Of a stretch of DNA of 64,000 nt, positions 56,222 to 64,000 are shown in pieces. Numbering within the stretch: position 1 is the stretch's first letter; each line of letters opens with the position of its first letter. The stretch is taken from assembly GCF_013032505.1 (NCBI RefSeq), contig NZ_WQCG01000003.1, positions 434,001 to 498,000 on the forward strand, in the 5' to 3' direction. The DNA comes from Ruegeria atlantica (GTDB taxonomy: Bacteria; Pseudomonadota; Alphaproteobacteria; Rhodobacterales; Rhodobacteraceae). Below the pieces are notes generated by a model. The model had not been told where the DNA came from and searched no databases. It saw nothing but the letters and a program-made list of their open reading frames with translations. The position numbers were made by a program, and so were the translations under genes.

Positions 56222-56572
56222 TTACTCGCCACGAACCGGATATCGATCCCCTTTTTCGTCGATCAGGATCAAGCGCTCACCGCTGCGTACATAAAGGTCA
56301 CAGCGACTGAACCCGTTTCGATAGGCGATGCAGACGCTGCCGTCGTCAGCAATAGAATATGTCCCGAATGCGGATTCGCCGCTGGCGTAGGTAAAGGAAT
56401 AAGCCCCACCAGCCGAAAACTTAGACTGTCCGTTGTCATAAAAGGTCAGCGTCCGCCCCGCCAAGGCATCCAACTCTTCGGATGAAAGTGGAATATCTCC
56501 GGGCTTCGTGGGCCATTCCGCAGCCACAACCGGGCTGGCAGCAAATAGGGCAAGGATCAGGTATCTCATCAT
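56222..56572 (-). CDS. Small exported protein, unknown function
   Basis: A 116-residue protein with a signal peptide (MMRYLILALFAASPVVA, 1-17) and a small beta-rich mature domain (TLTFYDNGQSKFSAGG, AYSFTYASGESAFGTYSIADDG, CIAYRNGFSRCDLYV with two Cys that may form a disulfide). It lies 54 bases after smc on the same strand and may be in its transcript. Several alphaproteobacterial exported proteins share this pattern, none with a known role. Confidence 0.68.
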   Translation of the reverse strand: MMRYLILALFAASPVVAAEWPTKPGDIPLSSEELDALAGRTLTFYDNGQSKFSAGGAYSFTYASGESAFGTYSIADDGSVCIAYRNGFSRCDLYVRSGERLILIDEKGDRYPVRGE

Positions 56573-56626
56573 GCGGCCACTTTAACCCGCCACCCATCGA
56601 TTGAGACATAACGTTGCAGTGAACGA

Positions 56627-59600
56627 TCAGGCGACCATCTGCTCGGCCTTTTTCAGATCGACCGAAACCAACTGGCTGACGCCCTGTTCTTGCATGGTCA
56701 CGCCAAACAGCCGGTCCATCCGCGCCATAGTCACCGCATGGTGGGTGATGATCAGGAAGCGCGTGTCGGTCTGGCGGCACATTTCGTCCAGCAGGTCGCA
56801 GAAACGGGTGACGTTGGCATCGTCCAGCGGCGCGTCGACCTCGTCCAAGACGCAGATCGGTGCGGGGTTTGCAAGGAAGACGCCAAAGATCAGCGCGGTC
56901 GCCGTCAAGGTCTGCTCGCCGCCCGAAAGCAGGCTGAGGGTGGACAGCTTCTTGCCCGGTGGCTGGCACATGATTTCCAGCCCGGCATCCAGCGGATCGT
57001 CGCTTTCGACCATGACCAGATTGGCCTCACCACCACCGAACAGGTGCTTGAACAGCATGGCAAAGTTCGAATTCACCTGCTCAAACGCGGTCAAAAGACG
57101 CTCGCGGCCTTCCCGGTTGAGGCTGGCAATCCCACTGCGCAGGGCCTTGATTGCCTCCTCCAAATCAGCCTTTTCGCTATTCAGCGTGTCGAACTCTTCT
57201 TGAACTTCCTTGGCGTCTTCCTCGGCGCGCAGGTTTACTGCACCCATGGCGTCACGCTGTCGCTTGTGCCGGTTCACCTCCGCCTCGAGCGCGTCCGCGG
57301 CCGGCATTTGATCCGGGTTCGTATCCAGCTGATTCAGCAACTGGTTCGGGGTCAGCTGTTGATCTTCGGCAATACGCTCAGCCGCCGCCACAACACTTTC
57401 CTTGGCCGCGTCACAGCGCGCTTCGGCGGCCGCGCGGGTTTCGCGGGCTTCGGATGCCAAACGTTCTGCCTCGCGCTCGGCCAGCACGACCTCGCGCTGC
57501 TGAGTCTCGGCCTCAGCCAGTTTGTCGGCAGCCTCGGCCCGACGAGCCTCGGCGGCTTCGATCAGCTCATTCAGTTCCTCGCGGGCTTCCGCGATCTCTC
57601 CTGGGGCGGCCATCGCCTCGGACAGTTCTTCCTCCGAGCTTTCCTTCCGCTCGACCAATTCCGAGATGCGCTTTTCAGCCGAATCCAACCGGTGCCGCCA
57701 TCCACTGAGGTCTTTGGTCACTTCCTGAGTACGCCGGGTCCGGGCCTCGGCTTCGCGGCGCAGCTCATCATGCGACGAGCGATGGGTCAGCATCGTGATC
57801 CGCGCAGCCTCGACCGTTTGCTTGATATCCTCGACCTGTGCGCGTGCGCTATTTACATCACCCAGACCGGCCAGCGCCCCTTCGGCCTCGCGCAGTTGCG
57901 CGCGGGCGGACATGGCATCTTCCTTGTGCCGGTCAACGGCAAGGGTAAGCGTTTCCAACTTGCCCTGTGCCAGATTGCGGTCGGCTTCGGCTCGGCTCAG
58001 CTGGCGCGCGGATTCCGCCATCCGCTGATCAGCGGCGCGGCGGGCTTCACGCGCGCGGCGGTCTGCTTCGGTGACGTCTGCCAGTTGTTGCGACAGCGCC
58101 TCATGCGCGGCCCGGGCACCATCCGCCTGCGCCTCGGTCCGGGCGAGCTCCTGTTTTAGGGCCTCAAGTTTGTTAAGCTGCTCCAACCGCAACGCAGCCG
58201 CACTTGGTGCATCTTCGGCCCAGGCGCGGAATCCATCCCAGCGCCATAGATCGCCCGAACGCGACACCAAACGCTGCCCTGGCTTCAGGGAATCCTGCAG
58301 TCGGGCCCCCTGATCCGCATCAACCAATCCAATCTGAGCGATCCGACGGCTCAGGCGATCCGGACCAGAAACATGCAGCGCCAACGGTTCGACGCCATCG
58401 GGCAGAGGCTGATCTGCGTCATAGCCCGAGACCTGCACCCACCCGGACGGGCCGTCGCCTTCGACCAATGGTGCGCGCAGATCGTCCGCCAGCGCCGCCC
58501 CCAGAGCCTTTTCATAGCCGGGCTCGACTCGGAGCAGATCCAGAACCTGCCCGCCTTCGGCCGTATCCCGTTCAACCAGTTTGGCGAGGGCCGATGTCTC
58601 AGCGCGGATTGCGCCCAGTTCACCCTCGGCCTCGGACCGCTGAGCGCGCGCCTCGGCCTCGCGCGCCTGCGTTTCGTTGCGCAATTCATCTGCCGCAGCC
58701 AGCGCTTCTTCGGCGGCCTCTGCAGCCTCGCGCGCTTCCTCCTCGCCTTCCTGCGCTTGTTCGTACGCTTCGCTGGCACGGGTCAAAGCATCACGAGCCT
58801 CGTCTACCGCCGCGCGGGCTTTCTCTTCCTCACCCTCGGACCGGGCTAGCGTTTTCCGGCTGTCTTCGACCAAACGCTGAGCTGACTGGTGACGCGCCAC
58901 AAGACGCGCCATGTCTTCGGTCTCCTGAGACAGGTGGTCTTCGCGATCCTGCAGCACAGACGCAGCTTCGCGCGCGATCTCAGCGGCCTCGGCCACTTTG
59001 TCGTCATGCCCCTCGGCGGCTTTTGCCAGTTCGCGCGCTTCCCATTCCAGACGCTCAATCATCTGACCCGCGTCCCGGTTCAACCCGGTTTCGCGCTCGA
59101 TATCGTTGGCCAACTGCTGAATGCGGTTGGTCAGCGTCTCGATCGTCTGACGCGCGCGGGTTTCCTGATCAACCAGTTGGTCGCGTTGCACCTGCTGCCG
59201 TTGCAGAACTGCGGCGGCAATAGCCTCTTCTTCACGCAGAGGAGGTAGAGTTTCCTCAATTTCCGACCGCTTTGCACTGGCGGCGCGCGCTTCCGCTTCG
59301 GCGCGCGAAGCTTCGGTGATCCGCTCACGCAACACATCCTCGGCCTGCTGGCGGGCCATGTCAGCCTCTTTCCAGCGTCGATAGAGCAGCATTCCTTCGG
59401 CCTGACGCAGTTGCTCGCCAATTTCGCGGTACCGTGCGGCCTGACGCGCCTGACGCGCAAGCTGGGCCAGCTGTGTACCCAGCTGTTCCAATACGTCATC
59501 AACACGGGTCAGATTGGATTCAGTGCCCTTCAGCTTCAGCTCTGCCTCGTGGCGTCGCTGATAAAGACCCGAGATGCCAGCTGCCTCTTCCAAGATACGG

Positions 59601-60082
59601 CGGCGTGCACGGGGCTTGGCGTTGATCAGTTCGGCAATGCGGTTCTGCCCTACAAGAGCCGGCGAATGCGCGCCGGTCGAGGCATCGGCAAACAGCATCT
59701 GCACGTCGCGCGCCCGAACATCCTTACCATTTGTCTTATAAGCGCTGCCGACATCGCGTGTGATACGGCGTACGATTTCCAGCTGATCGCTCTCATTGAA
59801 CCCTGAAGGTGCCAAACGTTCCGAGTTATCCATGGTCAGGACGACTTCGGCAAAGTTTCGCGCCGGTCGCGTTGCGGCCCCGGCAAAGATCACATCCTCC
59901 ATCGCACCGCCACGCATGGATTTGGGGCGGTTTTCACCCATTACCCAGCGCAAAGCTTCCAGAAGGTTGGACTTACCGCAGCCATTTGGACCCACCACAC
60001 CGGTCAACCCATCCGCGATGATCAGATCGGTCGGATCAACAAAGCTTTTGAAGCCGGTGAGTTTGAGTTTGCTGAAGCGCAA
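56627..60082 (-). CDS. smc: Chromosome segregation protein SMC
   Basis: Structural maintenance of chromosomes ATPase, 1151 residues. Walker A GPNGCGKSN (31-39), two long coiled coils (about 170-500 and 660-990), a hinge (about 510-640), then the LSGGEQTLTATALIFGVF signature and Walker B CVLDEVDAPLDD. The start is TTG 60082 (MRFSKLKLTGFKSF); no ATG keeps the family N-terminus. The companion ScpA/ScpB are not in the window. It is flanked by small exported and lipoprotein genes. Confidence 0.96.
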   Translation of the reverse strand: MRFSKLKLTGFKSFVDPTDLIIADGLTGVVGPNGCGKSNLLEALRWVMGENRPKSMRGGAMEDVIFAGAATRPARNFAEVVLTMDNSERLAPSGFNESDQLEIVRRITRDVGSAYKTNGKDVRARDVQMLFADASTGAHSPALVGQNRIAELINAKPRARRRILEEAAGISGLYQRRHEAELKLKGTESNLTRVDDVLEQLGTQLAQLARQARQAARYREIGEQLRQAEGMLLYRRWKEADMARQQAEDVLRERITEASRAEAEARAASAKRSEIEETLPPLREEEAIAAAVLQRQQVQRDQLVDQETRARQTIETLTNRIQQLANDIERETGLNRDAGQMIERLEWEARELAKAAEGHDDKVAEAAEIAREAASVLQDREDHLSQETEDMARLVARHQSAQRLVEDSRKTLARSEGEEEKARAAVDEARDALTRASEAYEQAQEGEEEAREAAEAAEEALAAADELRNETQAREAEARAQRSEAEGELGAIRAETSALAKLVERDTAEGGQVLDLLRVEPGYEKALGAALADDLRAPLVEGDGPSGWVQVSGYDADQPLPDGVEPLALHVSGPDRLSRRIAQIGLVDADQGARLQDSLKPGQRLVSRSGDLWRWDGFRAWAEDAPSAAALRLEQLNKLEALKQELARTEAQADGARAAHEALSQQLADVTEADRRAREARRAADQRMAESARQLSRAEADRNLAQGKLETLTLAVDRHKEDAMSARAQLREAEGALAGLGDVNSARAQVEDIKQTVEAARITMLTHRSSHDELRREAEARTRRTQEVTKDLSGWRHRLDSAEKRISELVERKESSEEELSEAMAAPGEIAEAREELNELIEAAEARRAEAADKLAEAETQQREVVLAEREAERLASEARETRAAAEARCDAAKESVVAAAERIAEDQQLTPNQLLNQLDTNPDQMPAADALEAEVNRHKRQRDAMGAVNLRAEEDAKEVQEEFDTLNSEKADLEEAIKALRSGIASLNREGRERLLTAFEQVNSNFAMLFKHLFGGGEANLVMVESDDPLDAGLEIMCQPPGKKLSTLSLLSGGEQTLTATALIFGVFLANPAPICVLDEVDAPLDDANVTRFCDLLDEMCRQTDTRFLIITHHAVTMARMDRLFGVTMQEQGVSQLVSVDLKKAEQMVA

Positions 60083-60178
60083 AGGCCGCTTGTCCCATGA
60101 TTCCTATATCTGGAAGTCTGCGCAACCGATTGGGGGTGAGTCAACGGAGTAACGCAGGATATGGGATTTCACACCAAG

Positions 60179-60187
60179 TTATCCACA
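60179..60187 (+). promoter_or_regulatory. Single DnaA box (TTATCCACA)
   Basis: A perfect DnaA-box nonamer lies upstream of smc. It is a single copy without an AT-rich element or partner boxes, so it is not evidence for an origin. Confidence 0.25.
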
Positions 60188-60221
60188 ATATCTTGCCGAA
60201 ATACGCAAAAAAGCGCGTATC

Positions 60222-60617
60222 TCAGTAAGGGGTGCACTCAAAAACCTGATAGCCATAGTCTTCGTAGAAGCCATAGTCGGTGCATTCGTAGGGGCGACCG
60301 AGAAGGCTGCCGAAAATCAACTTTTCCCCCAATTCCTGGTCACACCCCAGAACGCCTACGGTGACCGCGGCATCGCCCAGAACATCCAACAGCGGACAAT
60401 CCGACACCTGTGCCATCGCCAGTGCGGCCCGGTCGCGAATTGGACCAAGGCGCGGAGCATATTGGGCATTGATGCGTACAGCCTCGGCCAATTGACCGCG
60501 GACCCGAACGTCAAAAACGCTGCCATTCACCGCTACGCGGGTCGCAGGCACATCGCGAAAGTGGGGCGTGCCGGCCGAACAAGCGGCCAGCACTAGGAGA
60601 GACAGATACCGGATCAT
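60222..60617 (-). CDS. Predicted lipoprotein, 131 residues
   Basis: A lipoprotein with the signal MIRYLSLLVLAAC (lipid-modified Cys13). The mature part has a mixed pattern, TRVAVNGSVFDVRVRGQLAEAVRIN, then RDRAALAMAQ, and a C-terminal Cys/Tyr-rich stretch (CTDYGFYEDYGYQVFEC). No enzyme family is recognised. It lies 139 bases upstream of smc on the same strand and 45 bases downstream of the aminotransferase stop region. Confidence 0.7.
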   Translation of the reverse strand: MIRYLSLLVLAACSAGTPHFRDVPATRVAVNGSVFDVRVRGQLAEAVRINAQYAPRLGPIRDRAALAMAQVSDCPLLDVLGDAAVTVGVLGCDQELGEKLIFGSLLGRPYECTDYGFYEDYGYQVFECTPY

Positions 60618-60662
60618 GCCCTCAGCATTGTACCATCAAGGTTAACAAAACCTTTCCAATGC

Positions 60663-61862
60663 TTAGGCGCGCAGAACCTCGCCCAATCGACGAATACCTT
60701 CGCGGATCGTTTCCTCATCCGAGTTCGAGAAACTCAGCCGGATGGTGTTTGTCCCGCTGCCGTCCGGAAAGAAGGCCCCACCTGGGACAAAAGCAACTTT
60801 GACCGTCTCAAGCGCCCGGGCCAGCAGATCGGCCCCGTTTGTACCAACCGGCAAAGTCAGCCAGATGAACATGCCACCTTCGGGCTTGGTCCATTGAACC
60901 CCGGTCGGCATATAGTCCTGCAACGCCTGCAACATGGCATCCCGTCGGGCACCATACACCCTGCGCAGCATCGGGATATGTGTGCCAAAACAGGCTCGCG
61001 CCACTTGATTAATGGCCATCTGGTTGATGGTCGCTGAATGCAGATCAGCGGCCTGCTTCAAAAGGACCAACTGCGAAATCACCGGAGTTGCCGCAACAAC
61101 CCATCCAACCCTCAATCCCGGAGACAAGGTTTTCGAAAAACTGCCGCAATAGATCGTGCGGCAATCCTCGATCGACCCTTTGCGCGCCTGTTCCAGAGCC
61201 AGAACCGGAGGGATGGCGTCACCGTTGTATCGCAGTGCCTGATAGGCTCCGTCTTCGATGATCGCACAGTTCAACTCATCTGCCAGATCCAGCAGAGCCT
61301 CCCGCCCTTGCAAGTCCACGGTTTCACCCGTCGGGTTGGCAAAATCGGGCGAGAGATAGGCGAATTTGACCGCGCCTTCACCCGCCGCTGCCGCGTATCC
61401 CTCGGCGCCCCGGTTGCTATTGATGGTGAGTCGGTCAAATCGCGGTTCGTAAGCATTGAACGCGGCCAACGCCCCCAAATAAGTCGGCCAGCCAACCAAC
61501 GCGGTATCACCCGGGGACAGATAGAGTTTACCCAAATAGTCCAGCGCTTGCTGCGACCCTGATGTAATCAGAATATTCCCCAGCCCACACTCCACTCCGA
61601 TTGAACGCATGTGATCGACAAGCCATTCGCGTAGCGGGACGTAACCTTCACTGACGGAATATTGCAGCGCCTGAGCCTGTTGTTCCGGCCCCAAAGCAGC
61701 CTGAAAGGCGTCCGAAAACCCTTCAGCTGGAAAAAGAACAGGATCGGGGATGCCGCCGGCAAACGAGATGATTCCGGGCTGATCCAACAGCTTGAGCAAT
61801 TCGCGTATCTCGGACGCCTTCATTCGGGATGCCCGCGTGGCGAACAATTCGTGCGTAGACAT
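60663..61862 (-). CDS. PLP-dependent aminotransferase (LysN/MocR-like class I)
   Basis: A 399-residue fold-type I aminotransferase resembling 2-aminoadipate/valine-type enzymes. It begins TRASRMKASEIRELLKLLDQPGIISFAGGIPDP, marking the family; the PLP Lys lies in GSFSKTLSPGLRVGW. The amino donor and acceptor cannot be read. It is divergent from a FadR-type regulator across a 153-base region with a palindromic site, so it may be its target. Confidence 0.87.
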   Translation of the reverse strand: MSTHELFATRASRMKASEIRELLKLLDQPGIISFAGGIPDPVLFPAEGFSDAFQAALGPEQQAQALQYSVSEGYVPLREWLVDHMRSIGVECGLGNILITSGSQQALDYLGKLYLSPGDTALVGWPTYLGALAAFNAYEPRFDRLTINSNRGAEGYAAAAGEGAVKFAYLSPDFANPTGETVDLQGREALLDLADELNCAIIEDGAYQALRYNGDAIPPVLALEQARKGSIEDCRTIYCGSFSKTLSPGLRVGWVVAATPVISQLVLLKQAADLHSATINQMAINQVARACFGTHIPMLRRVYGARRDAMLQALQDYMPTGVQWTKPEGGMFIWLTLPVGTNGADLLARALETVKVAFVPGGAFFPDGSGTNTIRLSFSNSDEETIREGIRRLGEVLRA

Positions 61863-61976
61863 GAGTCTCCTCCGCTCTCAGTCAGGGTCAGCGTAGAGAG
61901 GAGGATCATAAAGTCAACAATACTGACCTAATAATCACCCCCAATGAACCGCTTTCTTGAACCTGCCTGCTATACG

Positions 61977-61995
61977 TGGTCATATGATTTGACCA
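61977..61995. promoter_or_regulatory. Palindromic operator candidate TGGTCA-N7-TGACCA
   Basis: Perfect 6-base arms (61977-61982 and 61990-61995) lie 20 bases upstream of the FadR-type regulator ATG at 62016. The half-site TGGTC/GACCA is that of FadR-subfamily operators, so autoregulation and control of the divergent aminotransferase are probable. Confidence 0.5.
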
Positions 61996-62015
61996 ATTTC
62001 CAAAACGATGCCCGC

Positions 62016-62786
62016 ATGCCTTTTCAAAAAGTTCAAACCGAAAAGCTTTCGATCGCGGTGGTACGCCAGATCGAACTTCTGATCCTGCGCGGCATATTGC
62101 GGCCCGGTGAACGCCTTCCCGCCGAGCGCGAATTGGCCGAGCGACTGGGCGTATCCCGCCCATCCTTGCGCGACGCAATCGCAGACCTTCAGAGTCAGGG
62201 GTTGCTGACAGCCAAGGCCGGGTCCGGCATCTATGTGGCCGAGGTTCTGGGCTCTGCCTTTTCCCCCGCCCTAACGCGGCTGTTCGGTAGCCATGACGAG
62301 GCGGTGTTCGATTACCTTTCATTCCGGCGGGACATGGAAGGATTGGCGGCAGAGCGCGCTGCGCGGCTGGGCTCGGACAGTGATCTGAAGGTGGTTCAGA
62401 CAATCTTTGACAAGATGGAGGCCGCACATGCGCGCAACGCGACCGAAGACGAGGCGCAACTGGACGCGCAATTTCACATGGCAATCATCGAGGCCAGCCA
62501 CAACGTGGTAATGCTGCACATGATGCGGTCAATGTTCGATCTGTTGCGGCAGGGCGTTTTCTATAACCGCAAGATGATGTTCCAGCAGCGCACAACGCGG
62601 GAGGCCATTCTGGACCAGCACCGCGCCATCAACACCGCGCTTCAGGCGCGCGACCCAGTCGCGGCCCGGCAAGCGGTTCAGGACCATCTAAGCTTTGTTG
62701 AACGCTGCATGGCCGATCAGCAGAAAGCGGAAAGAAACGAAGAAATCGCGCGACAACGCCTTAAACACGAGACCGACGCACTGTGA
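62016..62786 (+). CDS. FadR/GntR-family transcriptional regulator (FCD domain)
   Basis: A 256-residue repressor with an N-terminal winged helix (about 10-75: LILRGILRPGERLPAERELAERLGVSRPSLRDAIADLQ is the GntR signature, cited by location only) and a C-terminal FCD ligand-binding domain (about 95-225, including DAQFHMAIIEASHN with its metal-type His). It resembles PdhR/GlcC/LldR-like regulators of organic acid metabolism. The start is ATG 62016, because the longer frame begun at 61944 would contain the operator. It is divergent from the aminotransferase. Confidence 0.9.
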   Translation: MPFQKVQTEKLSIAVVRQIELLILRGILRPGERLPAERELAERLGVSRPSLRDAIADLQSQGLLTAKAGSGIYVAEVLGSAFSPALTRLFGSHDEAVFDYLSFRRDMEGLAAERAARLGSDSDLKVVQTIFDKMEAAHARNATEDEAQLDAQFHMAIIEASHNVVMLHMMRSMFDLLRQGVFYNRKMMFQQRTTREAILDQHRAINTALQARDPVAARQAVQDHLSFVERCMADQQKAERNEEIARQRLKHETDAL

Positions 62787-62789
62787 TCG

Positions 62790-63572
62790 TCAAGGCTTGA
62801 ACTGGGTCGCCTTAACGCGTTGCTTCATGTCTTCGTAATCCTGTTGCGTTAGGCTGGCACGGCGGAACGTTTTCCGGATTCTCCATTGTTGCCACTTGCT
62901 GGGCCACGTAAGGCTGTCCAGCGCTGTGAAGGCATAAAGGTCGCCGCGTAAGTGAACTTTCCGCATCCCTAGCTGCTCTGCCATATAATCCAGGCATTGC
63001 TCCGAGAAAAAACTGATATGCTGGCCCGTCTCAAATGCCCAGTACCACCAGTCGCGCGGCGGCAGATTTTTTGGGTCGAAGCAAGTTGCCGAGAAGAAGA
63101 GCGTCTCGAATCCAAATTTTGCGCGCGCCTCCTTAATGTGCGACAGCGGGTCGGGCAAATGTTCAAGAACTTCAAAGGCTGTCGCGACTGCATAAGTTCC
63201 ATCATCCGCCTCGAACCCGCGCGCCAAAAGGTTATCTGCATAGGGGTCTGACCAGTGAAAATTCAGTCCAATGTCCCTAAGGCCTCGAACAAACAACCCA
63301 TAGCCACCACCAATGTCGATCCCACGGGCTCCTGCAAGACCATTTGCCCGCATGGCTGTTGAAACACGACGCAAATTCGACAGGTTTCGGGCGACGATCC
63401 CTGTATCCGTCAAGGCGATAGCGTCGCTGTACGCTTCTTCCAGCCATGTCGGGTTATCCACCCAGATATATCCACAGCTTTCATCCAAAAAGTATTTTGC
63501 CGGGTGACGTCCGATCACTTCGCTTTCAAAGAGCAGCATACCAGGTTGCCCGGAGATTGGAGAAATGGGCAT
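62790..63572 (-). CDS. Class I SAM-dependent methyltransferase
   Basis: A 260-residue methyltransferase with a SAM-binding motif GIDIGGGYGLFVRGL, an acidic motif at SDPYAD and VATAFEVLEHLPDPL. The N-terminus PGMLLFESEVIGRHPAKYFLDE is a cysteine-poor segment. It is three bases after the 3' end of a glycosyltransferase-like gene on the same strand, so the pair likely modifies a surface glycan. It is convergent with the GntR gene, with a 3-base gap. Confidence 0.82.
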   Translation of the reverse strand: MPISPISGQPGMLLFESEVIGRHPAKYFLDESCGYIWVDNPTWLEEAYSDAIALTDTGIVARNLSNLRRVSTAMRANGLAGARGIDIGGGYGLFVRGLRDIGLNFHWSDPYADNLLARGFEADDGTYAVATAFEVLEHLPDPLSHIKEARAKFGFETLFFSATCFDPKNLPPRDWWYWAFETGQHISFFSEQCLDYMAEQLGMRKVHLRGDLYAFTALDSLTWPSKWQQWRIRKTFRRASLTQQDYEDMKQRVKATQFKP

Positions 63573-63575
63573 TGA

Positions 63576-64000
63576 TCACGTCGCTCCGCTTGAAAGGGTT
63601 TGTATGTTAGATGGAAAGGGCGCCCCGCTGCCTTCACCAAGATGCTCTTGCGGCGCGGTAGTTGTTAGTGCCGGATCGATATAGAGCCTGGCACCTCGTG
63701 AACGCATTTCCTGATGAAACAGGACATGTTCACATACCAGCCGGTTCTCTTCATCTCGGCATTTATATCTTAGGCCATGCAACGCCTGAGTTTTGTAAAG
63801 GCCTGCGCCTGCAAAAGCGCTGTCGACAGGTATTAGCCCGCAATCTGCTGGAATATGAAACTGTCGGTCATGGATCATTGTCTTCAGAAGACTTCGGCGC
63901 CATTTTCGTTTTCCGAACAGAGGTTTACGCGCGTTGTGTATCTGTTGCCAGACATCCTCTTCGCACCACCCCTGGCAACGTAAGGCATACAAGTCATAGT
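63576..64000 (-). CDS. Glycosyltransferase-like protein, N-terminus beyond the window
   Basis: Partial. The visible 141 residues are the C-terminal part of a larger protein and have no start in the window: the frame is open to the edge and continues YDLYALRCQGW. Patterns VDSAFAGAGLYKTQAL, ENRLVCEHVLFHQEMRSRGARLYIDPAL resemble family 2-type or capsular-polysaccharide glycosyltransferases. It lies three bases before the methyltransferase start and is probably the upstream gene of a surface polysaccharide operon. Confidence 0.65.
   Translation of the reverse strand, partial: YDLYALRCQGWCEEDVWQQIHNARKPLFGKRKWRRSLLKTMIHDRQFHIPADCGLIPVDSAFAGAGLYKTQALHGLRYKCRDEENRLVCEHVLFHQEMRSRGARLYIDPALTTTAPQEHLGEGSGAPFPSNIQTLSSGAT

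Noticed and set aside
56690-58159. 489-codon plus-strand frame opposite smc
   Set aside because: Shadow of the SMC coiled coil, Q/G/R-rich, no domain or ribosome binding site.
60179-60187. Replication origin by DnaA box
   Set aside because: Only one perfect box, no cluster, no AT-rich unwinding element and no dnaA/parAB/hemE context.

Overview
The window reads as a chromosomal segment of a marine Rhodobacterales bacterium (Roseobacter group, Alphaproteobacteria; a Ruegeria-like genus is a guess). The basis is moderately high GC with dense, often ATGA/GTGA-overlapping genes; the alphaproteobacterial order chvI-chvG-hprK-rapZ-EIIA-ptsH beside a divergent pckA; an rpoZ-rel-DUF2062-pdxJ-LysE-acpS-lepB-rnc run with era-DUF1491-recO nearby; (2S)-methylsuccinyl-CoA dehydrogenase of the ethylmalonyl-CoA pathway; and Rhodobacterales-type unknowns such as DUF6473 and DUF1491. 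I found no rRNA, tRNA, CRISPR array, insertion sequence or prophage. Most of the window is core genome.

Layout. 0-5.4 kb: phosphonate ABC ATPase (phnC), rpe, a secreted TPR protein, and a divergent M19-type dipeptidase/RidA pair. 5.4-9.8 kb: tuf, a lipoprotein and parC. 10-16.2 kb: an SH3 protein, an SDR, a small two-helix protein with the B12 adenosyltransferase, etfBA, a DUF6473 protein and 3-hydroxybutyryl-CoA dehydrogenase. 16.2-23.6 kb: an acyltransferase, the incomplete regulatory PTS (HPr, EIIA-Man type, RapZ, HPr kinase), the ChvGI two-component system and pckA. 23.6-24.8 kb: a probable unannotated small RNA, a structured leader, a small winged-helix protein and a membrane protein. 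24.8-31.8 kb: TauE/SafE exporter, Mcd, lipoproteins, recO, an outer-membrane barrel, DUF1491 and era. 32-33.8 kb: a Tat-exported multicopper oxidase and a membrane protein that separate era from rnc. 34-41.8 kb: rnc, lepB, acpS, a low-GC membrane gene, LysE, pdxJ, DUF2062, rel, rpoZ and folK. 41.9-46.4 kb: NYN nuclease, ispH, DUF3429, methyltransferase, rnhA, TRIC-like channel and a ClpP-like lipoprotein. 46.4-50 kb: two small membrane proteins, fmt, a degenerate and a normal peptide deformylase, and a PatB-type lyase. 50-56.6 kb: a glutathionyl-hydroquinone reductase, an atypical receiver protein beside a CtrA-type site, cobC-cobD, a lytic transglycosylase and a glutamine amidotransferase. 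56.6-64 kb: smc, a lipoprotein, an aminotransferase divergent from a FadR-type regulator, and the start of a methyltransferase/glycosyltransferase locus cut by the window edge.

Functional links. Mcd, EtfAB (electron acceptor of acyl-CoA dehydrogenases), hydroxybutyryl-CoA dehydrogenase, pckA and the B12 genes (adenosyltransferase, cobC, cobD) fit acetyl-CoA/C4 assimilation by the B12-dependent ethylmalonyl-CoA route. ChvGI with the PTS phosphorelay next to pckA is a carbon and envelope-stress regulatory block. The most interesting items are the candidate small RNA at 23.7-23.8 kb, the active-site-less deformylase next to a canonical one, the CtrA-like site beside a receiver lacking its conserved lysine, the M19 protein without one metal site, and two TGGTCA/TGACCA palindromes in divergent promoters.
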